This document shows positions 7,268 to 12,790 of a DNA stretch of 13,716 bases, one piece after another (the stretch's first letter is position 1; each line of letters begins with the position of its first letter). This stretch comes from Planctomycetota bacterium. GTDB lineage: Bacteria; Planctomycetota; UBA1135; JALUZX01. A program made the position numbers and the translations under genes. The DNA lies in contig JALUZX010000068.1 in assembly GCA_027011425.1 (NCBI GenBank), forward strand, positions 1-13,716, given 5' to 3'. Under the pieces are notes generated by a model. That model saw only the letters and a program-made list of their open reading frames with translations, was not told where the DNA came from and ran no database searches.

Positions 7268-8757
7268 TTCTCCTCCTCCTTTCCGGACCCCTGGAGCAGG
7301 ACCAGCCTTCTGATCTCCTCCAGGATCCGCCCGTCGGGAGCGGCCTCGCCGGGAGGCCTGAGGGCGGGAGAGATCCTCTGTTTACGTCCATCCGCGTTCA
7401 CGAAGGTTCCGGACTTCTCCGCCCAGCTCGCCCCGGGGAGGGCCACCTGGACGGCGCCTTCCAGCCCCCCCAGGACCCGCTCCAAGAGGATCACGTGTTT
7501 TACGGCGCAAAGGCTCAGGACCTCCGGGGGCAGGAGCCGGAGGATCCGCTCCCCGGCGAGAAAGACCAGGGAAGCCGAGGGGATGGCCGCCGCCAAGGCC
7601 TCTTTGTGGACCGCCTGGAGCCCGGCCTTCTCCAATCCCCGGCGGTTGGGACAGGGATCGTCGGTGCGCAGGTGCCGGTCCCCGAGCCCGGTCGGCGGGG
7701 GGGACCAGAAGCCTTTGAAGCCGGCCTTCTCCGTCAATGCGAGGAAGGCCTCTCCCTCTTCCACGGTCAAAAAGGGGCTTGCCAGGGCGAGGAGGCCTTC
7801 TCCGGCTTCCCGGACCAGGCGGGCCGCCTCGGCCAGGGCCTCCTCCATGGGACGCTCCACGAGCCTTCCCTCACGGCGCACCCGGGCGAAGCGGAGCCGC
7901 TCCTCTACCATGTTGAGGTCGTCGAACTCGAGTCTTCCCTGGTCGCAGATGAAGTAGCCGTTCACCTCGGGCTCCAGCCTCGGGCGGATCCGGCGGACCA
8001 CTCCGTGGCGGGCCACGTCGACGAAGATGTTGCATCCCCTCGAACAGAGGGGGCAGATCGAGGGCACGGGAGTCAGGTCCCAGGACCTTTGCTTGAAGCG
8101 GAATTTCTTGAGGGTGAGGGCCCCGACGGGACAGATGTCCGCCAGGTTTCCCTGGTAGTTCCCCGTCAAGGGCTGGTCGTAGAAGGCGGCGATGTGGGAC
8201 CGGTCCCCCCTCTCCACCACCCCGAGCTGGGCCCGTCCCTCGAAGTGCTTGAAGAAGCGCACGCACCGGGTGCAGAGGATGCACCTCTCCCGGTCCAGGA
8301 GGATCACCTCGCCGAGGTCGACGAGCTTCTCCTCCTTGCGCCTGGGTTCGATGGTGCGCCCCTCGAGCTGGCCCGTCTGGTAGGCGTAGTCCTGGAGCCG
8401 GCACTCGCCCGCCTTGTCGCAGATGGGGCAGTCCAGGGGATGGTTGACCAGAAGGAACTCCATGGCTTCCTTGCGGGCCCGGCGGGCCGCCTCGCCGTGG
8501 GTCTCCACTTCCAGGCCGTCTCTTACGGTTTCCCGGCAACTCACCCCGAGGACCCGGCGGACCGATTCCTTGCCGTCCGGGTCCTTCCGGCGCATCACGA
8601 ACTCCACCTGGCACATCCGGCAGGAGCCCACCTTCTCCAGGGCGGGATGGAAGCAGTAGTGGGGGATGTTCAGGCCCAGGGTGTCGTTGAGGAAGAGAAG
8701 GAGGTTGGCCCCGTCGGGCGCCTCCACCTCCCTGCCGTTCACCTTGATCTTCGCCAT
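7264..8757 (-). CDS. nuoG: NADH-quinone oxidoreductase subunit G (NuoG), compact form
   Basis: Largest Fe-S subunit of the peripheral arm; it carries electrons from NuoF towards NuoI. Ligands by position: 2Fe-2S N1b Cys35, Cys46, Cys49, Cys74; N5 His106, Cys110, Cys113, Cys119 (NHPLDCPICDKAGEC); N4 Cys159, Cys162, Cys165 and Cys209; and an additional CPLCSRGC set, Cys235, Cys238, Cys242 and Cys271, matching the off-pathway N7 cluster. After about residue 280 the molybdopterin-oxidoreductase-like domain is only about 215 residues and still ends with the family-type GASWAEKSGTFVNADGR (441-457). The total is 497 aa, against about 780 in Thermus and 900 in E. coli. ATG at 8757 is preferred because AAGGAAGGG ends five bases upstream; the in-frame GTG at 8763 would have the ribosome site directly against it. 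Confidence 0.95.
   Translation of the reverse strand: MAKIKVNGREVEAPDGANLLLFLNDTLGLNIPHYCFHPALEKVGSCRMCQVEFVMRRKDPDGKESVRRVLGVSCRETVRDGLEVETHGEAARRARKEAMEFLLVNHPLDCPICDKAGECRLQDYAYQTGQLEGRTIEPRRKEEKLVDLGEVILLDRERCILCTRCVRFFKHFEGRAQLGVVERGDRSHIAAFYDQPLTGNYQGNLADICPVGALTLKKFRFKQRSWDLTPVPSICPLCSRGCNIFVDVARHGVVRRIRPRLEPEVNGYFICDQGRLEFDDLNMVEERLRFARVRREGRLVERPMEEALAEAARLVREAGEGLLALASPFLTVEEGEAFLALTEKAGFKGFWSPPPTGLGDRHLRTDDPCPNRRGLEKAGLQAVHKEALAAAIPSASLVFLAGERILRLLPPEVLSLCAVKHVILLERVLGGLEGAVQVALPGASWAEKSGTFVNADGRKQRISPALRPPGEAAPDGRILEEIRRLVLLQGSGKEEEK
7275..7281 (-). promoter_or_regulatory. Ribosome binding site of nuoH
   Basis: Perfect AAGGAGG seven bases before the GTG at 7267, within the Lys-Glu-rich tail codons of nuoG. 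It supports the GTGA-overlap start. Confidence 0.8.
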
Positions 8758-8762
8758 GCCCA

Positions 8763-8771
8763 CCCTTCCTT
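8763..8771 (-). promoter_or_regulatory. Ribosome binding site of nuoG
   Basis: AAGGAAGGG ending five bases before ATG 8757, overlapping the nuoF stop codon. It favours this ATG over the in-frame GTG at 8763, which would overlap the site. Confidence 0.75.
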
Positions 8772-10071
8772 ACCGGGCCCCTTCCAGGGTCTCCCGCTCC
8801 GCCGCGGCGCCGCCCGAGCGGATCGCCTCCTCGAATTCATCCCGGAAATTCTTGAGCGCCGTAAGCACCGGCGTGCCCCAGGCGATGGGGAAGGGACAGA
8901 TGGTCTTGCCCATGGCCCCTTCGCAGAGGGACTCCAGGAGTTCCAGGTCCCCCGTCCTTCCCCGGCCCTCCTCGATCCGCCTCAGGATCTTCACCACCCA
9001 GCCGGAGCCTTCCCTGCACTGGGAGCACTGCCCGCAGGACTCGTCCTCGTAGAACTCGGCCAGGATCCGGGCGGCCGTCACGATGGAGGAATGGTCGTCC
9101 AGGACGATCAGGGATCCGCAACCCAGCATGGTCCCGGCCTTCTGGACCGAATCGTGGTCCAGGGCCAGGTCGGCCATCCCGGCGGGCAAAAAGCCCGTGG
9201 AGGAGCCGCCGGGGACGAAGGCCTTGAGCTTGCGGCCCTTCCAGACGCCCCCGCAATCCTCGATGAGTTCCGAGACCCGCGTCCCTAGAGGGCGCTCCAG
9301 GACCCGGGGCCTTTCCACGCACCCGGAGACGGAGAAGAGGACGTTGCCCGGCGATTTCTCGGTTCCCATGGAGCGGAACCAGTCGCTCCCCTTCTCCATG
9401 ATGAAGGGCACGTTGCAGATGGTCTCCACGTTGTTCACCGTCGTGGGATAGCCCCAGAGGCCGTATCCCGCCGGGAAGGGGGGCTTGGGCCGGGGATGGC
9501 CCCTCTTGCCCTCGAGGGATTCCATCAGCCCCGTCTCCTCGCCGCAGATGTAGGCCCCGGCGCCGCGGTGGACCATGACCTCCAGGGAGTAGTCCGTCCC
9601 GAAGACCTTCCTGCCCAAAAAGCCCTTCTTTTCCGCCTCGGCGATGGCCTCTTCCAGGACCCGGGCGGCGAAGGTGTATTCGCCGCGGATGAAGATGAAG
9701 GCCCGGGAGGCGCGGATGGCGAAGGAGGAGATGAGGATCCCCTCCAGCAGGAGGTGGGGGTCCCTCTCCATGAGGACCCGGTCCTTGCAGGTGCCGGGCT
9801 CGCTCTCGTCGGCGTTCACCGCCAGGAAGTGGGGCTTGCCGGGCGCGGGTTCCTTGGGCATGAAGGACCACTTGAGGCCCGTGGGAAACCCGGCGCCGCC
9901 CCGCCCGCGCAGCCCCGAGGCCTTGACCTCCTCGATCACCGCCGCGGGCTCCATGGAGGTGATCACCTTCCGTGCCCTCTCGTAACCCCCGTCGGCCAGG
10001 TAGGTCTCGATCTTGTTGGAATCGGGCTTGTCCACCCGGGAGAGGAGGTAGATCGGGCGTTTACCGCTCAT
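8770..10071 (-). CDS. nuoF: NADH-quinone oxidoreductase subunit F (NuoF), NADH/FMN-binding
   Basis: Catalytic entry subunit: it binds NADH and FMN, takes a hydride from NADH and passes electrons to cluster N3. It is 433 aa (E. coli 445). Seen in order: GLRGRGGAGFPTGLKW (residues 53-68) for nucleotide binding, NADESEPGTCKDR (86-98) for FMN, GAGAYICGEETGLMESLEGK (170-189), and the N3 ligands Cys346, Cys349, Cys352 (CGQCSQCREG) and Cys392 (TICPFP). ATG at 10071 overlaps the nuoE stop in an ATGA junction and has AAGGAGG seven bases upstream. The frame stays open into nuoE sequence above this point, but that part is out-of-frame nuoE. The stop is TAA, 12 bases before the nuoG start. Confidence 0.97.
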   Translation of the reverse strand: MSGKRPIYLLSRVDKPDSNKIETYLADGGYERARKVITSMEPAAVIEEVKASGLRGRGGAGFPTGLKWSFMPKEPAPGKPHFLAVNADESEPGTCKDRVLMERDPHLLLEGILISSFAIRASRAFIFIRGEYTFAARVLEEAIAEAEKKGFLGRKVFGTDYSLEVMVHRGAGAYICGEETGLMESLEGKRGHPRPKPPFPAGYGLWGYPTTVNNVETICNVPFIMEKGSDWFRSMGTEKSPGNVLFSVSGCVERPRVLERPLGTRVSELIEDCGGVWKGRKLKAFVPGGSSTGFLPAGMADLALDHDSVQKAGTMLGCGSLIVLDDHSSIVTAARILAEFYEDESCGQCSQCREGSGWVVKILRRIEEGRGRTGDLELLESLCEGAMGKTICPFPIAWGTPVLTALKNFRDEFEEAIRSGGAAAERETLEGAR

Positions 10072-10565
10072 TTCCTCCCCTCCTTCTCCAGGATCTCCTC
10101 CAGGATCGCCCGGGTCTTTTCGTAGTCCAGGTTCTCCTTGTATTCGCCGTTGATGTCCATCATGGGGGCCGAGGAGCAGGCTCCCATGCACTCCACGAGC
10201 CGAAGCGAGAAGAGGCCGTCCTCGCTGGTCACCGGGCCGTGGGGGTCGGGGGTCAGGCCCGTCACGTCCCGGACGGCCCGGAGCACCTCGTCCTTGCCGC
10301 GCAGGTGGCAGGAGATGTTGCGGCATAGGGCGATACGGTATTTCCCTTCGGGCTTCAGCCGGAGCATCCAGTAGAAACTGGCCGTCTCCAGGACCTCCAC
10401 GGCGGGGACATGGAAGAATTCCGCCACCCACTCCAGGGCTTCCCTGCTCAGCCAGCCCGCCTCTTCCTGGACCTGGTGGAGGACCGGGATCAGGGCGGCC
10501 CGGGTGTCGGGGTAGCGCTTCTTCAGGGCCTCCCAGGCGGCGATCTTTTCCTTGGGGAAATTCAA
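10068..10565 (-). CDS. nuoE: NADH-quinone oxidoreductase subunit E (NuoE), [2Fe-2S] protein
   Basis: Thioredoxin-like 2Fe-2S subunit that partners NuoF and holds cluster N1a. It is 165 aa, near the E. coli length of 166. The four ligands are Cys81 and Cys86 (LCRNISCHLRG) and Cys126 and Cys130 (ECMGAC). The N-terminal helical region includes ALIPVLHQVQEEAGWL, typical of the family. The start is taken as TTG at 10565, overlapping the nuoD stop as TTGA. A GAGG-containing purine stretch lies seven bases upstream, there is no ATG or GTG nearby in frame, and the resulting length and N-terminus match the family. The longer open frame upstream runs through nuoD in the wrong frame and is arginine- and proline-rich. 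Confidence 0.95.
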   Translation of the reverse strand: MNFPKEKIAAWEALKKRYPDTRAALIPVLHQVQEEAGWLSREALEWVAEFFHVPAVEVLETASFYWMLRLKPEGKYRIALCRNISCHLRGKDEVLRAVRDVTGLTPDPHGPVTSEDGLFSLRLVECMGACSSAPMMDINGEYKENLDYEKTRAILEEILEKEGRK

Positions 10566-11815
10566 CGGTCCACCTCTCCCAGCACGAAGTCCAGGCTCGC
10601 GATCACGGCGATCAGGTCCGAAAGGAGCCGGCCCTTCGCCATGGGGGCGAGGGCCTGGAGGTTCACGAAGCTGGGGGAGCGGATCCGCATGCGCTTCGCC
10701 CGGTTGGACCCGTCGGAGACGATGTAGAACCCGAGTTCCCCCTTGGACGCCTCCACGGCGTGGTAGACCTCGCCAGGCTCGATCCCGGCGCCGGTGATCA
10801 CCTTGAACTGGGCGATCAGCTCCTCCATCACGGCTTTCTCCGGGTATACGCCCTGGTGGTCGTGGGATGTGAGGAGCCTCTCCTTGGGAGGGAGGACGAA
10901 GCGGCGGTCCTCGGCGAAGATCTCCCCGCCGGGGAGCTTGTCCAGGGCCTGCTCGAGGATCCGGTTGGACTGGCGCATCTCCTGGATGCGGACCATGTAG
11001 CGGTCGAAACAGTCCCCTACGGTCCCCACGGGGATCTCGAAGTCGAAGTCCTCGTAGGCCGCGTAGGGTTCGTGGACCCGCAGGTCCCGGGCCACCCCGG
11101 AGCCGCGCAGGTTGGGGCCCGAGAGCCCCAGGTTCACCGCCGTGGGGGCGTCGATGACGCCGATGTCCTTGTTCCTCTCCCACCAGATCCGGTTCCGGGT
11201 GAGGAGATACTCGTAGCCGTCCACCCTCTCGTCGAATTCCTCCGTGAAGGCCCGGACGGCGGCGAGGGCCTCGCCGGAGAAGTCCGCCTGGAGGCCGCCG
11301 ATCCGGGCGAAGCCGTAGTTCATCCTGTGGCCCGTAATGAGATCGAAGATGTCGTAGATCTTCTCCCGTTCCCTCCAGGCGTGGAAGAAGACCGTGGCGG
11401 CGCCGATGTCCAGGGCGCCCGTCCCGACGTAGACCAGGTGGGAGGCGATCCTGGAAAGCTCGTTGAGAATCACCCTCAGGTATTTGCACCTGGGCGGGAC
11501 TTCGATTCCCGCCAGCTTCTCCACGGCCTCGCAGTAGGCGATGTCGTTCAGGTTGGAGGAGAGGTAGTCCAGCCTGTCGCAGTGGACGATGAACTGGTGG
11601 TAGGTGAGGGCCTCCCCCATCTTCTCCTTGCCTCGGTGGAGGTAGCCCACCACGGGCTCGGCGCCGACGATCACCTCCCCGTCCAGGGTGACGACGATTC
11701 TCAGAACGCCGTGGGTGGCCGGGTGCTGGGGGCCCACGTTGAGGGTCATCATCTCCTCGTGCCCGCCCGGCATCCAGGTGAACTCGACCTTACGCATTTC
11801 CGCGGCGCCCGCCAT
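10562..11815 (-). CDS. nuoD: NADH-quinone oxidoreductase subunit D (NuoD), 49-kDa type
   Basis: Peripheral-arm subunit related to [NiFe]-hydrogenase large subunits; with NuoB and NuoH it forms the quinone reduction site. It is 417 aa. LNVGPQHPATHG (residues 25-36) contains His35, and RLDYLS contains Tyr84. Their 49-residue spacing equals that of the quinone-binding His38 and Tyr87 of Thermus Nqo4. GYLHRGKEK, the LGLSGPNLRGSGVARDLR region, and the C-terminal LDFVLGEVDR are all family-typical. ATG at 11815 follows the nuoC stop by nine bases with a poly-G ribosome site; a second ATG six codons in (11797) is possible but has a poorer upstream sequence. It is separate from nuoC, unlike in enterobacteria. 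Confidence 0.97.
   Translation of the reverse strand: MAGAAEMRKVEFTWMPGGHEEMMTLNVGPQHPATHGVLRIVVTLDGEVIVGAEPVVGYLHRGKEKMGEALTYHQFIVHCDRLDYLSSNLNDIAYCEAVEKLAGIEVPPRCKYLRVILNELSRIASHLVYVGTGALDIGAATVFFHAWREREKIYDIFDLITGHRMNYGFARIGGLQADFSGEALAAVRAFTEEFDERVDGYEYLLTRNRIWWERNKDIGVIDAPTAVNLGLSGPNLRGSGVARDLRVHEPYAAYEDFDFEIPVGTVGDCFDRYMVRIQEMRQSNRILEQALDKLPGGEIFAEDRRFVLPPKERLLTSHDHQGVYPEKAVMEELIAQFKVITGAGIEPGEVYHAVEASKGELGFYIVSDGSNRAKRMRIRSPSFVNLQALAPMAKGRLLSDLIAVIASLDFVLGEVDR
10573..10576 (-). promoter_or_regulatory. Ribosome binding site of nuoE
   Basis: GAGG within the purine-rich GGGAGAGGTGG (10570-10580), seven bases before the TTG at 10565 and inside the nuoD 3' end. It supports the rare TTG start. 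Confidence 0.65.
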
Positions 11816-11824
11816 GCCCCCCCC

Positions 11825-12322
11825 TCAGGCCTTCCGGCCCCGGTCCCATTCCCTGTAGTGCCGTCCCGGGTCGATCCCCCGGAGGGGAAAATCCTTCCGC
11901 AGGGGGAAGTGGGCGTAGTCCAGGGGCATGAGGATCCGTTTCAGGTCCGGGTGGCCCTCGAAGCGGATCCCGAACATGTCCCAGGCCTCCCTCTCGAGCC
12001 AGTCCGCTCCCGCCCAAACACTCGTGACCGAATCGATCCTTGGGTCCCCGCCCCCCAGGAGGACCTGGAGGCGGAGCCGCCGGTTGGAGGAGAGCGAAAG
12101 AAGGTGGTAGACCAGGCGGAAGCGGGGCTCTCCGGGGAATTCGTCCACGGCGGTCACGTCGGTGAGCTGTTCGAACCGGACGGGGCTCTCTCCCGCCAGG
12201 AAGCGGCAAAGGGGAAGAAGAAGGCCCGCCGGGACCTGGTAGCCCTCCATGTCCTTCGCCCCATCCAGGGGGACCAGCCGGGACCCGAACTTTTCCCTCA
12301 AGGCGTCTTTCAGCGCTTCCAA
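11825..12322 (-). CDS. nuoC: NADH-quinone oxidoreductase subunit C (NuoC), 30-kDa type
   Basis: Hydrophilic peripheral-arm subunit that stabilises the junction with NuoD; 165 aa. The 30-kDa family signature spans WLEREAWDMFGIRFEGHPDL (residues 108-127), followed by KRILMP and FPLRKDFPLRG (139-149). The start is TTG at 12322, set by a perfect AAGGAGG (12329-12335) six bases upstream. This puts the start 13 bases inside nuoA. The frame stays open above it, but only through out-of-frame nuoA. In standard operons nuoB separates nuoA from nuoC; here the two overlap directly. Confidence 0.95.
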   Translation of the reverse strand: MEALKDALREKFGSRLVPLDGAKDMEGYQVPAGLLLPLCRFLAGESPVRFEQLTDVTAVDEFPGEPRFRLVYHLLSLSSNRRLRLQVLLGGGDPRIDSVTSVWAGADWLEREAWDMFGIRFEGHPDLKRILMPLDYAHFPLRKDFPLRGIDPGRHYREWDRGRKA

Positions 12323-12681
12323 TCCAGGCCTCCTTTCTTCCAGACGTAGGCCAGCCCCACGCCGAGGGCAAGGAGGAAGAAGAGCATCTCGAAGAAGAGG
12401 AGGCCTCCCATGCGGTTTTTTAGGGCCTTGAGGTTCAAGGCCCAGGGGATGAGGAAGACCGATTCGATGTCGAAGAGCAGGAAGAGGACGGCAGTCACGA
12501 AGAAGCGGGCGCGGTTGGGCCTCCTGGCGTCTCCCACGGGCGTCATGCCGCACTCGTAGGTTTCGGCCTTTCCCCTGGTGGCGCGGTTGCGGGAGAAGAG
12601 GGAGGATGCCACCAGGATGAAGGCCACCAGGGTGGCCACGGCGGCGGTCATGAACAGGAGGGGCAGGTAGTCTCCCAGCAT
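12310..12681 (-). CDS. nuoA: NADH-quinone oxidoreductase subunit A (NuoA)
   Basis: Small membrane subunit at the interface with the peripheral arm, next to NuoH and NuoJ; 123 aa with three hydrophobic segments (about residues 7-29, 61-83 and 93-114). Seen: YECGMTP with Cys44 in the interface loop, and FLLFDIESVFLIPWA with Asp71 and Glu73, the conserved acidic pair (E. coli Asp79 and Glu81). ATG at 12681 has GAGAGAGG eight bases upstream. It is the first gene of the operon, with a candidate promoter beginning about 20 bases upstream. Its C-terminus (YVWKKGGLDWKR) looks complete, which argues that its overlap with nuoC is natural. Confidence 0.96.
   Translation of the reverse strand: MLGDYLPLLFMTAAVATLVAFILVASSLFSRNRATRGKAETYECGMTPVGDARRPNRARFFVTAVLFLLFDIESVFLIPWALNLKALKNRMGGLLFFEMLFFLLALGVGLAYVWKKGGLDWKR
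12329..12335 (-). promoter_or_regulatory. Ribosome binding site of nuoC
   Basis: Perfect AAGGAGG six bases before the TTG at 12322, located inside the last codons of nuoA. It fixes the nuoC start and shows that nuoA and nuoC are translationally adjacent with no missing gene between them. Confidence 0.85.
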
Positions 12682-12700
12682 GGCCTCAACCTCTCTCGCG

Positions 12701-12730
12701 TGTATACTCCCGGCTGGGAGTCCGCGCCAA
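12701..12730 (-). promoter_or_regulatory. Candidate sigma-70-type promoter of the nuo operon
   Basis: Reading the minus strand upstream of nuoA, TTGGCG (12730-12725) and TATACA (12706-12701) stand 18 bases apart, each matching four of six consensus positions. They would start transcription roughly 12-14 bases before the nuoA ATG, giving a very short leader. The -10 core overlaps GTATAC, which is self-complementary; on the plus strand it gives TATACT (12703-12708), a five-of-six -10 match without an obvious -35. Pattern match only. Confidence 0.35.
12706..12721. repeat. Perfect 6-bp inverted repeat (4-base spacer) inside the candidate nuo promoter
   Basis: ACTCCC (12706-12711) and GGGAGT (12716-12721) are exact reverse complements around GGCT. 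The pair fills the spacer between the proposed -35 and -10 boxes, where a bound repressor or regulator would block RNA polymerase. It could instead be a small hairpin in a plus-strand leader. No regulator family is recognised. Confidence 0.5.
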
Positions 12731-12735
12731 GCCCG

Positions 12736-12753
12736 GATGATTGGAGAATCATC
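12736..12753. repeat. Perfect 7-bp inverted repeat (4-base spacer) in the divergent intergenic region
   Basis: GATGATT (12736-12742) and AATCATC (12747-12753) are exact reverse complements around GGAG. It sits just upstream of the proposed nuo -35 box, an activator-type position, and 37 bases before the glycosyltransferase ATG. Its centre is 31 bp from that of the neighbouring inverted repeat, about three DNA helical turns. The site is more AT-rich than its surroundings. Confidence 0.55.
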
Positions 12754-12790
12754 AAGGGATAAACATGGTCGAGGAATCTAACAGCCGGAG

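Noticed and set aside
10072..10431. N-terminal extension of nuoF into nuoE
   Set aside because: The added residues are out-of-frame nuoE sequence; the ATG at 10071 has a good ribosome site and a family-typical N-terminus.
10566..11489. A nuoD-nuoE type fusion or long N-terminal extension of nuoE
   Set aside because: The upstream open frame is an out-of-frame reading of nuoD, rich in Arg, Pro and Gly; true NuoE begins at the TTG overlapping the nuoD stop.
12682..12790. A small gene, tRNA or riboswitch in the intergenic region
   Set aside because: The gap of about 110 bp shows only promoter-like boxes and two short inverted repeats, with no cloverleaf or known riboswitch core visible.
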